This document shows positions 17,507 to 26,178 of a stretch of 64,000 bases of DNA, piece after piece. The number at the start of each line of letters is the position of its first letter. Position 1 is the first letter of the stretch. The stretch covers positions 6,417,501 through 6,481,500 of the forward strand of contig NZ_FNTA01000004.1 in NCBI RefSeq assembly GCF_900105055.1, given 5' to 3'. Under the pieces are notes generated by a model. It ran no database searches. It was not told where the DNA came from and saw only the letters and a list, made by a program, of their open reading frames with translations. The DNA comes from Amycolatopsis lurida (GTDB lineage Bacteria > Actinomycetota > Actinomycetes > Mycobacteriales > Pseudonocardiaceae). Made by a program: the position numbers and the translations under genes.

Positions 17507-18168
17507 CGCGTGCCCAGCCGGTAGCCGAGGCCTCGGACGGCGTGGATCAGTTCGGGTTCCTTCAGCTTGCGGCGCAACCGCTTCACCACCACATCGACCA
17601 CATTGGACATCGGATCGGCCTGCGCGTCCCAGCAGTGCTCGATCAGGTCGGCCCGCTGCACCGGCAAGCCCGCCCTGGTCAGGAGGTATTCGAGCACCGC
17701 GTACTCCTTGTTGGTCAAGGTGAGCAGCACGCCCGCCCGGCGCACCTCGCGCCGCGCGCAGTCCATCACCAGGTCTTCGTGGTGCAGCACCGAGGGCCGG
17801 TCGAAGGCCGATCGGTGACACAGGTTGGCCACCCGCTCGGTCAGCTCGGCCATCACGAAGGGCTTCACGAGGTAGTCGTCGCCGCCGTGCTCGAACCCGG
17901 CCACCCGGTCGGCGAGCGCGTCGCGGGCGGTGAGGAACAGCACCGGCGCCCGCCAGCCCAGCTGCCGTCGCATGTGGACGTACTCGATGGCGTCGCCGTC
18001 CGGCAGCATCCGGTCCAGCACCACGCAGTCGTGGTGGGTCCCGCGCAGCAGCCGGTCCGCGGTGGCGATGTCACCCGCCTCGTCGACGACGTAGCCGGCC
18101 GCGCGGAGCTGCGTGACCAGCGCGAGCCGCAGATTCTCGTCGTCTTCGACGACCATCACCCGTGTCAT
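17503..18168 (-). CDS. OmpR-family response regulator
   Basis: The product has 221 residues: an N-terminal receiver with the acidic pair DD near residues 9-10, phospho-acceptor D52 in VVLDRMLPDGD and the Lys of DYLVKPF, then a winged-helix DNA-binding domain ending VVKRLRRKLKEPELIHAVRGLGYR. The ATG ending at 18168 has GAGGT upstream. It is co-transcribed with the overlapping histidine kinase. It closely resembles the orphan regulator at 20640-21302 (both carry the unusual D-R-M-L-P with GDA), so the two are paralogues. Confidence 0.93.
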   Translation of the reverse strand: MTRVMVVEDDENLRLALVTQLRAAGYVVDEAGDIATADRLLRGTHHDCVVLDRMLPDGDAIEYVHMRRQLGWRAPVLFLTARDALADRVAGFEHGGDDYLVKPFVMAELTERVANLCHRSAFDRPSVLHHEDLVMDCARREVRRAGVLLTLTNKEYAVLEYLLTRAGLPVQRADLIEHCWDAQADPMSNVVDVVVKRLRRKLKEPELIHAVRGLGYRLGTR

Positions 18169-18327
18169 CAAAACCTCATGTTCGGACAGCGAAAGTAGAC
18201 GCGTGCAGTTCCCGGTGCCCCTGAACGCTAACGCGTCGGGTGCCCGCGGCCGCCCCGGTGGCGGGGAACTGGCATGAACAGGACGTCGTCGGCGGCACCG
18301 CGCCGGGGGAAGAGGGAGGTACCTGCG

Positions 18328-18981
18328 ATGACCGTGCAGACCGGCCAGCTCAGCCTGGTCACGGGAACGGGCCAGGGCGGCGACCGGGCGGGGCTCGGCG
18401 AGCTTCTCGCGGAAGCGACCGGCGAAGTGCTCGTCATGAGCACGGGAACGGACACCGCGTTCCAGCGGATCGCGCTCGGAGGCGTGCGCCCCGGCGTGCG
18501 GCACAAGGTGCTCTTCCCCGACTCCGCGCGGATGTCCGGTGCGCTCAACCGCATGTCGCGGGCGGGCGCCGAGGTGCGGACCGACGCCGAAGTGCCGATG
18601 GACGCGCTGGTGATCGACCGGACCTCGGTCGTCCTCCCGGCGGAAGGCAGGCAGGCCGGTTCCGCCGTGTTCCGGCTGCCCGGCGTGGTCACCGCGACGG
18701 TCGGGCTGTTCGAGCGGATCTGGCAGGCCTCCGCCCCGCTCGTCCCGCTGGATCTCCCGGACACCGGGAACGCCTCGATCCTGACCTGCCGCGAACAGGA
18801 GCTGCTGACGCTGCTGTTCTCCGGCACCACCGACGAATCCGCCGCCGCGCGTCTCGGTGTCTCCGTGCGCACGGTGCGCCGGATGGTCGCCGACATCATG
18901 AACCGGCTCGGCGCCCGCAGCCGGTTCCAGGCGGGCGCCAAGGCCGTCGACCGCGGCTGGCTGATGGCGAAGGCGGGCTGA
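18328..18981 (+). CDS. LuxR-type regulator with PLD/TrmB-like sensor domain
   Basis: The start chosen is the ATG at 18328, which has GGGAGG upstream; an ATG at 18274 would add 18 residues. The C-terminus (about residues 152-217) is a LuxR helix-turn-helix, with ILTCREQELLTLLFSG and DESAAARLGVSVRTVRRMV. The N-terminal 140 residues resemble the nuclease-dead phospholipase-D-like sensor domain seen in many actinobacterial LuxR proteins (VLVMSTGTD, KVLFPDSAR). Its stop overlaps the start of the ATPase gene by one base (TGATG), so it probably controls that operon and perhaps the secretion island. Confidence 0.82.
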   Translation: MTVQTGQLSLVTGTGQGGDRAGLGELLAEATGEVLVMSTGTDTAFQRIALGGVRPGVRHKVLFPDSARMSGALNRMSRAGAEVRTDAEVPMDALVIDRTSVVLPAEGRQAGSAVFRLPGVVTATVGLFERIWQASAPLVPLDLPDTGNASILTCREQELLTLLFSGTTDESAAARLGVSVRTVRRMVADIMNRLGARSRFQAGAKAVDRGWLMAKAG

Positions 18982-20630
18982 TGACGACTTCGACTTCCGG
19001 CCGTGTCCTCCTGGTGGCCCAGCGGCCAGGCGCGTACCCGACCATCGGCGACGCTCTGGCGGAAGCGTCCGACGGCGCCGTCATCACCATCGCGGGCGGT
19101 GAATACGCGGAGACCGTCGAACTGACCGGCCTCCGGGTGACGCTGGCCGCGGCGGACGGGGCCACCGTCGTCATCGACGGCCGAGGAGCGGACCGGCCCG
19201 TTTTCCGCGGCATCGGCGGGGCGCTCGTCCTCGAAGGGATCGAAGTCCTGGCGGGTGACGCGTCCGCGATCCAGGCCGACGACACGGAACTCGCGATCCG
19301 GAACTGCACCGTCTCCGGCGGACGCGGCCCGGCGATCGCGATCCGCGGCACGACGGCGTTCACCGTGAGCGGTTGCGTGATCTCGGGAGCGGAACAGGGG
19401 ATCGTCGTCGACGGTTCGCCAGGGCGGATCGAGGACACCACCGTCGAAGACGTGACGGGGGACGGCATCACCCTCGGGCAGGGCGCCGATCCGGTCGTGC
19501 TCCGCTGCACGGTCACCGGTTGCGGGCTGAGGGGGATCTACGTCTACCAGTACGCCCGGCCGGTCGTCGAAGGCTGCACCGTTTCGCACACCGGGCACGA
19601 AGGCATCGCCGTCGCGCACCACGGGGTGCCGGTCCTCAAGCGGTGCACGGTCACCGACACCCGGGGCCCGGGGATCTCGTTCGCTTCCGGGTGCGGCGGC
19701 GAGATCTCCGGATGCCGGGTCTCGAACACCGCGGAACCGGGGATCGCGATCGCCGAAGGGGCGACGCCGACGATCGGTGAGGTCGCGGACCCCGGCGCCG
19801 TGGGGGACAACGCGTTGGACGAGATGCTCGCCGAACTCGACGCGATGATCGGCCTTCCCGGGGTCAAGGAAGAGGTCCGCTCGCTGGTCGACGAGTTGCA
19901 GGTCAACGAATGGCGCCGCCGGGCCGGGCTGCCCGTCGGCGCGGCCGGGCACCATCTGATCTTCGCGGGCGCGCCCGGCACCGGGAAGACCACGGTCGCG
20001 CGGATCTACGGCAAACTCTTGAAGGCGCTGGGAGTCCTGCCGGTCGGCCAGTTCCGGGAGGTGTCGCGCCGGGATCTCGTCGGGCAGTACATCGGGCACA
20101 CCGCGGAGAAGACCGCGACGGTGTTCGAGGAGGCCAAGGGCGGCGTCCTGTTCATCGACGAGGCGTACACGCTGACGCGGCTCGCCGGCTCCGGCGGCGA
20201 TTTCGGCCAGGAGGCGATCGACACCCTGGTGCCGTTGATGGAGGAACATCGCGACGAAGTGGCCGTGATCGTGGCCGGGTACACCGGTGAGATGGTCGAT
20301 TTCCTCGCCGCCAACCCCGGTCTCGCGTCGCGCTTCGGCAAGACGATCGAGTTCGAGAACTACAGCCCGGCCGAACTGCTCGCCATCTTCGGGCGGATGG
20401 CGTCGGCAGGCGACTACGAAGTCGATCCCGCCGCCGGTCCGGTGCTCACCAGCCACTTCCAGCGTGTCTCCGGCGACGTCAACTTCGGCAACGCGCGGGA
20501 CGCGCGCCTGCTGTTCGAGAAGGCGCGCACGGCTCAGTCACAACGCTTGCGGCTGCTGGGCCGGATGCCCGCGATCGAAGAACTGCGCGGGCTGCACGTG
20601 GCCGACGTGGAGGCGGCCATCGCACGATAA
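18981..20630 (+). CDS. Beta-helix repeat / CbbX-EccA-type AAA ATPase fusion
   Basis: The 549-residue protein has two parts. Residues about 1-260 are a right-handed parallel beta-helix of about 23-residue turns, most with a C-x-V-[ST] motif (NCTVSGG, GCVISGA, RCTVTGC, GCTVSHT, RCTVTDT, GCRVSNT), which would stack Cys residues along one face. Residues about 270-549 are a CbbX/CfxQ-type AAA+ ATPase with Walker A GAPGTGKTT (K336), Walker B LFIDEA (D393, E394) and an arginine finger region NPGLASRFG. EccA of ESX systems has the same ATPase type, but with a TPR domain in front. The nearby T7SS genes therefore suggest an EccA-like chaperone or remodeller with a different recognition domain. That role is inferred. 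Confidence 0.85.
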   Translation: MTTSTSGRVLLVAQRPGAYPTIGDALAEASDGAVITIAGGEYAETVELTGLRVTLAAADGATVVIDGRGADRPVFRGIGGALVLEGIEVLAGDASAIQADDTELAIRNCTVSGGRGPAIAIRGTTAFTVSGCVISGAEQGIVVDGSPGRIEDTTVEDVTGDGITLGQGADPVVLRCTVTGCGLRGIYVYQYARPVVEGCTVSHTGHEGIAVAHHGVPVLKRCTVTDTRGPGISFASGCGGEISGCRVSNTAEPGIAIAEGATPTIGEVADPGAVGDNALDEMLAELDAMIGLPGVKEEVRSLVDELQVNEWRRRAGLPVGAAGHHLIFAGAPGTGKTTVARIYGKLLKALGVLPVGQFREVSRRDLVGQYIGHTAEKTATVFEEAKGGVLFIDEAYTLTRLAGSGGDFGQEAIDTLVPLMEEHRDEVAVIVAGYTGEMVDFLAANPGLASRFGKTIEFENYSPAELLAIFGRMASAGDYEVDPAAGPVLTSHFQRVSGDVNFGNARDARLLFEKARTAQSQRLRLLGRMPAIEELRGLHVADVEAAIAR

Positions 20631-20639
20631 CGTTCCAGT

Positions 20640-21302
20640 GTGCGGGTGCTGGTGACCGAGGACGACGAAAACTTGCGGGTGGCGCTGGAATTCGCGCTGC
20701 GCGGGGACGGGTTCGCGGTGGACACCGCCGCCGACCTCCCCGGCGCGGACGAGGCGCTGACGGTGAACGCCTACGACTGCGCGGTGTTCGACCGGATGCT
20801 GCCTTCGGGCGACGCGCTGGCCTATGTGCGCCACCGGCGCAGCGCCGGATGGCCGATGCCCGTGCTGTTCCTGACCGCGCGCGACAGCGTCGCCGACCGG
20901 ATCGACGGCCTGCGCGTCGGCGGCGGTGACTACCTGGTCAAACCCTTCGCGATGCCGGAACTGATCGCGCGGGTGCGCAGCCTGTGCCGCCGCGACATGG
21001 CCGGGCAGGCGGTGGTCCTGCGGTGCGCCGACGTCGAACTCGACACCGGCAGGCATCAGATCTCCCGGGCGGGTGTACTGCTCACCGTGACGCGCAAGGA
21101 GTATCTCGTCATGGAGCGGCTGATGGCCGCGACCGGGCGGCCGGTCTCGCGGCGGGAACTGATCCGGTACGCGTGGGACGAGATGGCGGATCCGGCGTCG
21201 AACGTGCTGGACGTCGTGATCGCGCGGCTGCGGCGGAAGCTCAAGGACCCGCCGCTGATCCACACCGTGCGGGGGTCGGGTTACCGGATGGCGCCGCTCT
21301 AG
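20640..21302 (+). CDS. Orphan OmpR-family response regulator
   Basis: It starts at a GTG nine bases after the ATPase stop. The product has 220 residues: a receiver with D51 (AVFDRMLPSGD) and DYLVKPF, and a winged-helix effector ending RLRRKLKDPPLIHTVRGSGYR. There is no kinase gene beside it. It is a paralogue of the regulator at 17503-18168, so the histidine kinase there may serve both; this is a guess from similarity and proximity. It closes the LuxR-ATPase operon. Confidence 0.92.
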   Translation: MRVLVTEDDENLRVALEFALRGDGFAVDTAADLPGADEALTVNAYDCAVFDRMLPSGDALAYVRHRRSAGWPMPVLFLTARDSVADRIDGLRVGGGDYLVKPFAMPELIARVRSLCRRDMAGQAVVLRCADVELDTGRHQISRAGVLLTVTRKEYLVMERLMAATGRPVSRRELIRYAWDEMADPASNVLDVVIARLRRKLKDPPLIHTVRGSGYRMAPL

Positions 21303-21405
21303 GCCTGGCTCGGACCGCCCCGGAAAGAGACCGTCGACACTCCATCCGTCCCGGATGTGCCATGCTCGACAGCGCACGAGGCGGCGAAACCGAGAGGTGA
21401 CGAGG

Positions 21406-21798
21406 GTGTCCATCTGGGCAGGCGTGATCAATTTCGTCCGGGCGCGGTACGAGGTGCTCGAAGAGCGGGGAGACTGGCTCCGGTTCCGGGTCGACACCGG
21501 CGACGGCCGCGGGCAGCAGGTCTCCTTGCACCACCTGCCCGACCACGACGGCGCGGAGTGGGTGGAGATCTCGTCCCCGGTCGGCTGGGCCGACAAGATC
21601 GATCTGCGGCGCCTGCTCGAACTGGCCGGCGGCGATTCGGTCGGCGGCGCGGCGGTGGTGGACGGTGTCGCGCTGCTCAAGCACACGATCCCGCTGGTCG
21701 ACTTGAACCTGGTCAACGAGTTCGAGCACCCGCTGAAGGCTCTCGTCACGCGTGCCGACACCTTCGAACACGAGCTCACCAAGGCCGACGAGTTCTGA
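21406..21798 (+). CDS. Hypothetical YbjN/secretion-chaperone-like protein (130 aa)
   Basis: The GTG at 21406 is preceded by GAGAGG at a good distance; a GTG at 21397 is an in-frame alternative. The sequence shows an alpha helix, several beta strands (WLRFRVDTG, QQVSLHHLP, WVEISSPVGW) and then helices. This topology is typical of type III chaperone-like (YbjN) folds, and of proteins often found near AAA ATPases in actinobacteria. No catalytic motif is visible. The family call is weak. The gene is followed by a long palindrome and converges on the IclR regulator gene. Confidence 0.55.
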   Translation: MSIWAGVINFVRARYEVLEERGDWLRFRVDTGDGRGQQVSLHHLPDHDGAEWVEISSPVGWADKIDLRRLLELAGGDSVGGAAVVDGVALLKHTIPLVDLNLVNEFEHPLKALVTRADTFEHELTKADEF

Positions 21799-21817
21799 TA
21801 GGACCCTTCGGAAGTAC

Positions 21818-21864
21818 GTGAAGGCCCCCTTCGCTGCGCTAGACGCAGTGAAGGGGGCCTTCAC
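21818..21864. repeat. Long intergenic palindrome, family A copy 1
   Basis: Two 21-base arms (21818-21838 and 21844-21864) begin GTGAAGGCCCCCTTC and enclose the loop CTAGA, with one G-U-type mismatch. It sits between convergent gene ends and could act as a bidirectional terminator. Nearly the same sequence, including the loop, recurs at 46598-46652. Confidence 0.9.
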
Positions 21865-21877
21865 TCGTTTCGAGGGC

Positions 21878-22579
21878 TCAGAGACGCTCTTGAAGCGCGT
21901 CCGCGGCGGCGAGGAGGTCCGCGGCCCAGCGCGCCCCTGGTTTACGCCCTATGCGTTCGATGGGCCCGGAAACCGACACCGCGGCGACGACGGTGCCCGT
22001 CGAATCCCGGACGGGCGCCGAGACACTCGCCACACCGGGTTCCCGCTCCGCCACGCTCTGGGCCCAGCCGCGGCGGCGGACTTCGAGCAGGGTGCGCTCC
22101 CCGTACACGGCCTCGGTGAGGATCGTGCGCTGGGTGTGCGGATCCGACCACGCGGCGAGCACCTTCGCGCCGGAGCCCGCGGTCATCGGCAGCCGTGAAC
22201 CGATCGGCACCGTGTCACGGAGCCCGCTCGGCGGCTCCGCGGTCGAAACACACACGCGCTGGACGCCGTCGCGTCGGTACAGCTGCACGCTTTCGCCGGT
22301 GATGTCGCGCAATTTCGGCAGCACCGAACTCGCCGCGTCGAGCAGCGGGTCGGTCGAACCGCCCGCCAGCTCCGCGAGCGCGGTACCCGGGCGCCAGCGC
22401 CCGTCGGGGCCGCGGCGCAACAGGCGATGCACTTCGAGGCCGACCGCGAGCCGATGCGCCGTCGCGCGCGGCAAACCGGTCCGCGTGCACAGTTCCGCCA
22501 GGCCACAAGGATCTTCGGCCACGGCCTGAAGCACGGCCACGGCCTTGTCGAGTACTCCGATACCGCTATGCTGTCCCAC
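21878..22579 (-). CDS. ndgR: IclR-family regulator, NdgR/AreB-like
   Basis: The 233-residue protein has an N-terminal winged helix (LAELCTRTGLPRATAHRL) and a C-terminal IclR effector-binding domain (residues about 75-233, with GSRLPMTAGSGAKVLAAW). It lies divergent from leuC with 79 bases between the starts. That is the conserved place of NdgR/AreB in Streptomyces and relatives, where the protein controls leucine biosynthesis and other amino-acid genes, so the symbol is based on this synteny. It probably binds the shared leuC promoter region. Confidence 0.85.
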   Translation of the reverse strand: MGQHSGIGVLDKAVAVLQAVAEDPCGLAELCTRTGLPRATAHRLAVGLEVHRLLRRGPDGRWRPGTALAELAGGSTDPLLDAASSVLPKLRDITGESVQLYRRDGVQRVCVSTAEPPSGLRDTVPIGSRLPMTAGSGAKVLAAWSDPHTQRTILTEAVYGERTLLEVRRRGWAQSVAEREPGVASVSAPVRDSTGTVVAAVSVSGPIERIGRKPGARWAADLLAAADALQERL

Positions 22580-22658
22580 AAGCCGATACTATCTTCCCGA
22601 AGTTTGAGATGTCCAGATGGTGGGAAGTACCGATTTCACCGCATGTGAGGAGCCGGAA
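22580..22658. promoter_or_regulatory. Divergent ndgR-leuC control region
   Basis: This 79-base gap must hold promoters for both genes. A TATACT-like stretch (GATACTATC) lies near 22585-22593. Inverted hexamers CTTCCC (22593-22598) and GGGAAG (22622-22627) flank its centre and could be an IclR-type operator. A GAGGAG ribosome site stands before leuC. The operator is a suggestion from symmetry only. Confidence 0.45.
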
Positions 22659-24077
22659 ATGCCCCGGACACTGGCCGAGAAAGTGTGGGAGTCGCACCTG
22701 GTGCGGCGCGGCGAGGGGGCCGAGCCCGATCTGCTCTACATCGATCTCCACCTGCTGCACGAGGTCACCAGCCCCCAGGCGTTCGACGGACTCCGCCTGG
22801 CCGGCCGGAAACTGCGCCGCCCCGACCTCACCATCGCGACCGAGGACCACAACGTCCCGACGATCGACATCGAGCTGCCCATCGCGGATCCCGTGTCCCG
22901 CACCCAGGTCGACACCCTTCGCGCCAACTGCAAGGAGTTCGGCGTCCGGCTGCACCCGATGGGCGACGCCGAGCAGGGCATCGTGCACGTCATCGGCCCG
23001 CAGCTGGGCCTGACGCAGCCGGGGATGACCGTGGTGTGCGGCGACAGTCACACCTCGACGCACGGGGCCTTCGGCGCGATGGCGTTCGGCATCGGTACCT
23101 CCGAGGTCGAACATGTGATGGCCACCCAGACCCTGCCGCTCCGTCCATTCAAGACGATGGCGATCACGGTCGATGGCGCCCTGCGCCCCGGCGTCACGGC
23201 GAAGGACGTCATCCTCGCGGTGATCGCGAAGATCGGCACCGGCGGCGGGCAGGGCTACGTCCTCGAGTACCGCGGTGAGGCCATCGAAAAGCTGTCGATG
23301 GAAGCCCGGATGACGGTGTGCAACATGTCCATCGAAGCGGGCGCGCGCGCCGGGCTCATCGCGCCGGACGAGACGACGTTCGCGTATCTGAAGGGCCGCC
23401 CGCACGCTCCGCAGGGCGCCGACTGGGACGCCGCCGTCGAAAATTGGCGCGAACTCCGCACCGACGACGACGCCGTCTTCGACGCCGAGGTGCGCCTGAA
23501 CGCCGACGAGCTCACGCCTTTCGTGACCTGGGGCACGAACCCGGGCCAGGGGCTCCCGCTGGGCGCCGAGGTGCCCGACCCGGAGCGGATCGGCGACGAG
23601 AACGAGCGCATCGCCGCTGAGAAGGCCCTGTCCTATATGGACCTGAAGCCGGGCACGCCGCTGCGTGAGATCGCGGTGGACACCGTCTTCCTCGGCTCGT
23701 GCACGAATGGCCGTATCGAGGATCTGAGGGCCGCCGCGGACGTCCTGCGCGGGCACAAGGTCGCCGACTCGGTCCGGATGCTCGTCGTCCCCGGCTCGAT
23801 GCGCGTCCGCCAGGCGGCGGAAGCCGAAGGGCTGGACCGGGTCTTCACCGAAGCGGGCGCGGAATGGCGTCAGGCCGGCTGCTCGATGTGCCTCGGCATG
23901 AACCCGGATCAGCTCAAGCCGGGCGAGCGGAGCGCGTCGACCTCGAACCGCAACTTCGAAGGCAGGCAGGGCAAGGGCGGCCGCACGCACCTGGTCTCAC
24001 CGCTCGTCGCGGCCGCCACGGCCGTGCGGGGCACGCTGTCCAGCCCCGAAGACCTGCAGCCCGCCGTCGCTCGCTGA
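22659..24077 (+). CDS. leuC: 3-isopropylmalate dehydratase large subunit
   Basis: LeuC isomerises 2-isopropylmalate to 3-isopropylmalate with LeuD in leucine synthesis. The product has 472 residues from the ATG at 22659, which follows GTGAGGAG; an upstream ATG at 22617 lacks such a site and would lengthen the family N-terminus. Hallmarks are [11 protein letters not shown], the cluster Cys in GSCTNGR and the pair in GCSMCLG, which together hold a 4Fe-4S cluster. leuD follows 31 bases later. It is likely under the divergent IclR regulator. Confidence 0.97.
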   Translation: MPRTLAEKVWESHLVRRGEGAEPDLLYIDLHLLHEVTSPQAFDGLRLAGRKLRRPDLTIATEDHNVPTIDIELPIADPVSRTQVDTLRANCKEFGVRLHPMGDAEQGIVHVIGPQLGLTQPGMTVVCGDSHTSTHGAFGAMAFGIGTSEVEHVMATQTLPLRPFKTMAITVDGALRPGVTAKDVILAVIAKIGTGGGQGYVLEYRGEAIEKLSMEARMTVCNMSIEAGARAGLIAPDETTFAYLKGRPHAPQGADWDAAVENWRELRTDDDAVFDAEVRLNADELTPFVTWGTNPGQGLPLGAEVPDPERIGDENERIAAEKALSYMDLKPGTPLREIAVDTVFLGSCTNGRIEDLRAAADVLRGHKVADSVRMLVVPGSMRVRQAAEAEGLDRVFTEAGAEWRQAGCSMCLGMNPDQLKPGERSASTSNRNFEGRQGKGGRTHLVSPLVAAATAVRGTLSSPEDLQPAVAR

Positions 24078-24108
24078 CATCGCTGACATCCGCGAAGGAG
24101 TTCCCAAC

Positions 24109-24711
24109 ATGGACGCGTTCACCCACCACACCGGCGTCGGGGTCCCGCTGCGCAGGTCCAACGTGGACACTGACCAGATCATCCCGGCGGTCTACCTCAA
24201 GCGCGTGAGCCGCACCGGCTTCGAGGACGGGCTCTTCGCCGCCTGGCGTTCCGACGAGTCGTTCATCCTCAACCAAGAGCCCTTCAAGAGCGGGTCGGTC
24301 CTGGTCGCGGGCCCGGACTTCGGCACCGGTTCCTCCCGTGAGCACGCCGTGTGGGCCTTGATGGACTACGGATTCCGGGTCGTGATCTCCTCCCGGTTCG
24401 CGGACATCTTCCGCGGCAACTCGGGCAAGCAGGGCCTCGTCGCCGCTCAGGTCGAGCAGGCGGACGTCGAACTGCTGTGGAAGCTGCTCGAAAACGAGCC
24501 CGGGACGGAGGTCACGGTGGACCTCGAGTCGAAGACGGTACGAGCCAAGGACTTCACCGCGCCCTTCCAGATCGACGACTACACCCGCTGGCGGCTCCTC
24601 GAAGGGCTCGACGACATCGCCCTGACACTCCGCCACGCGGAGGAGATCGACACTTTCGAGACCCGGCGCCCCTCCTGGAAGCCGGTGACCCTCCCGGCGG
24701 CCTCCTCCTAA
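24109..24711 (+). CDS. leuD: 3-isopropylmalate dehydratase small subunit
   Basis: The 200-residue product has the family signatures [12 protein letters not shown] and [17 protein letters not shown], and is the swivelling small subunit that completes the LeuCD active site. GAAGGAG lies eight bases before the ATG. It forms an operon with leuC and is followed by a hairpin at 24727-24756. Confidence 0.97.
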   Translation: MDAFTHHTGVGVPLRRSNVDTDQIIPAVYLKRVSRTGFEDGLFAAWRSDESFILNQEPFKSGSVLVAGPDFGTGSSREHAVWALMDYGFRVVISSRFADIFRGNSGKQGLVAAQVEQADVELLWKLLENEPGTEVTVDLESKTVRAKDFTAPFQIDDYTRWRLLEGLDDIALTLRHAEEIDTFETRRPSWKPVTLPAASS

Positions 24712-24726
24712 GGCCGGTCGAAGGGG

Positions 24727-24756
24727 GCGGATTCCCTTGCTGAGCAGGGAATCCGC
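24727..24756 (+). terminator. Hairpin after leuCD
   Basis: Arms of 11 bases (24727-24737, GCGGATTCCCT, and 24746-24756) enclose an eight-base loop 16 bases after the leuD stop. No T tract follows. It probably ends the leuCD transcript. Confidence 0.7.
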
Positions 24757-24877
24757 ACCCTGGCCGGGGTCCTCCACGACCGCCCCGAAACCACACCGAA
24801 CGGCACCTCGAGAGGCCCTGAAGGGGTCCCTCGGGAGGCGGAACAGCCCCCGAGACAAGGGAAATTTCCGCGCGTCG

Positions 24878-24905
24878 TTTGGAATTTGTGCTGCATTGGT
24901 AATAC
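24878..24905 (+). promoter_or_regulatory. Probable hupB promoter
   Basis: TTTGGA (24878-24883) and TAATAC (24900-24905) are 16 bases apart in an unusually AT-rich patch upstream of the HU gene. The start of transcription would be near 24912 and leave a leader of about 50 bases with the ribosome site TTGGAGGA. Confidence 0.5.
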
Positions 24906-24964
24906 CGTGTGCGCTAAGTCGGCCGACGGGGCCGTGTACAAGTAGTTCTTCTTGGAGGACTGGA

Positions 24965-25630
24965 ATGGCCAACAAGGCCCAGCTGATCGAGGCGCTGTCG
25001 GAGCGCCTGGGCGACAAGAAGGTCGCGTCGGAGGCCGTCGATGGCCTTGTCGACATCATCATCCGGACGGTCAACAAGGGCGAGAAGGTGAACATCACCG
25101 GCTTCGGTGTGTTCGAGAAGCGCGCCCGCGCCGCCCGCACCGCGCGGAACCCGCGCACCGGTGAGACCGTTCGCGTCAAGAAGACCAACGTGCCCGCGTT
25201 CCGCGCCGGCACGACCTTCAAGGACGTCATCAGTGGTTCGAAGAAGCTGCCGAAGGCCACCGCTGTGAAGCGCGCGACCACCGGCACCGCCACTCGCGCC
25301 ACCACCACCCGCGCGACGACGACCCGGACGGCCGCCAGCCGCCCGGCCGCGACGCGTTCCACCACCACGCGGACCCGCGCCGCCGCCACGACGACGCGTG
25401 CCGCCGCGAAGCCGGCCGCCAAGGCGACCGCGACCAAGGCAGCGGCCAAGACGACCGCCACCAAGGCCGCGCCGAAGACCGCTGCCAAGGCCACGACTCG
25501 CGCCACCACGGCCAAGAAGGCGACCGCCACCAAGGCCGCCGCGAAGCCGGCCGCCAAGGCGACCGCTGCCAAGGCTCCCGCGAAGAAGGCTCCGGCCAAG
25601 CGGACTTCGGCTGCCGCGAAGAAGAAGTAA
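24965..25630 (+). CDS. hupB: HU-type nucleoid protein with long basic tail
   Basis: Residues 1-90 are a canonical HU domain ([40 protein letters not shown]). Residues about 95-221 are a low-complexity tail, first Thr/Arg-rich (TTTRATTTR) and then Ala/Lys-rich with KAAAK and PAAKA repeats. This is the HupB type of mycobacteria and relatives, at a similar length. The tail resembles histone H1 and binds and compacts DNA; in mycobacteria it is modified on Lys. It is monocistronic, with its own promoter and terminator. Confidence 0.96.
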   Translation: MANKAQLIEALSERLGDKKVASEAVDGLVDIIIRTVNKGEKVNITGFGVFEKRARAARTARNPRTGETVRVKKTNVPAFRAGTTFKDVISGSKKLPKATAVKRATTGTATRATTTRATTTRTAASRPAATRSTTTRTRAAATTTRAAAKPAAKATATKAAAKTTATKAAPKTAAKATTRATTAKKATATKAAAKPAAKATAAKAPAKKAPAKRTSAAAKKK

Positions 25631-25654
25631 GCTCCCTCTTCAGGAGAGAGCCAA

Positions 25655-25689
25655 CGGCAGGGCCCCGCGCACGGCGCGGGGCCCTGCCG
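25655..25689 (+). terminator. Hairpin after hupB
   Basis: Two perfect 16-base arms (25655-25670, CGGCAGGGCCCCGCGC, and 25674-25689) have a three-base loop and are followed by CATTTTC. Position 25 bases after the HU stop and stem strength support an intrinsic terminator. Confidence 0.88.
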
Positions 25690-26115
25690 CATTTTCAGGA
25701 CACCAAGGAAGCCCCTGTCTTGCCCTGACACGCTCGCGTGCGGTCTCCGGGGATCTTGGGAGTCGCTACGGATCCGCGGCCGCCCAGTGGTGTATGTGAC
25801 GCGATTCTCCTGCCGGTGGGCGAAGTTCCGGAAAAGAATCCGCTTCGGCTGGGATTTCCCTGTCACTCCGATGGATGCGCCTTCCCGGTGGGTGGCTCCA
25901 CAGTGGAGCGATGAGTGCGGGTCCGCATCGACACAGCCGGAGTAGGCGCGTCACCCACGTGGGGGAGCGGCGCTTCGGATTTCCTTGAGCGGCTAAGCCT
26001 GACGTGAGGGGGGGTCGCGAAAGCCACTTTCGCAACCGTGAAGGGGCGCCGGGTCCGTGTGCGCGCCGTGGCGCGCGGGCGGATACGCCCAGCCAGTCCT
26101 CAAACGGCCCTGTAG
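25690..26115. other. Gene-poor intergenic stretch with small palindrome
   Basis: I find no convincing gene in these 426 bases. A small perfect palindrome GCGAAAG-CCA-CTTTCGC lies at 26017-26033. A GC-rich imperfect hairpin-prone patch (GTGTGCGCGCCGTGGCGCGCGG) lies at about 26056-26080. A reading frame on the minus strand across 25766-26035 has no ribosome site and an atypical composition. The stretch separates hupB from the 3' end of mutT1. Confidence 0.6.
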
Positions 26116-26168
26116 CGCGTGAAGGCCCCCTTCCCTCGGCTCAGCCGAGGGAAGGGGGCCTTCACGCG
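26116..26168. repeat. Long intergenic palindrome, family A copy 2
   Basis: Perfect 26-base arms (26116-26141 and 26143-26168) begin CGCGTGAAGGCCCCCTTCC and have only one base between them. The outer part matches the other family A copies, while the inner part (CTCGGCT) differs. It stands ten bases past the mutT1 stop and probably serves as its terminator. Confidence 0.9.
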
Positions 26169-26178
26169 TGACAAAGCC

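Noticed and set aside
18228-20456. 742-codon open frame on the minus strand opposite the LuxR and ATPase genes
   Set aside because: Beta-helix, Walker and helix-turn-helix motifs on the plus strand are clear; the reverse frame is Arg/Asp-rich noise.
22617-22658. Earlier ATG at 22617 as the leuC start
   Set aside because: It has no ribosome site and lies in the regulatory gap; ATG 22659 follows GAGGAG and gives the family length.
25260-25625. Tandem-looking DNA repeat at the 3' end of hupB, at first sight like a minisatellite or CRISPR
   Set aside because: It is the coding sequence of the Ala/Lys/Thr tail; repeat units vary in length and there are no spacers.
25766-26035. 89-codon minus-strand frame between hupB and mutT1
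   Set aside because: No ribosome site, atypical composition, no family resemblance and it spans a palindrome.
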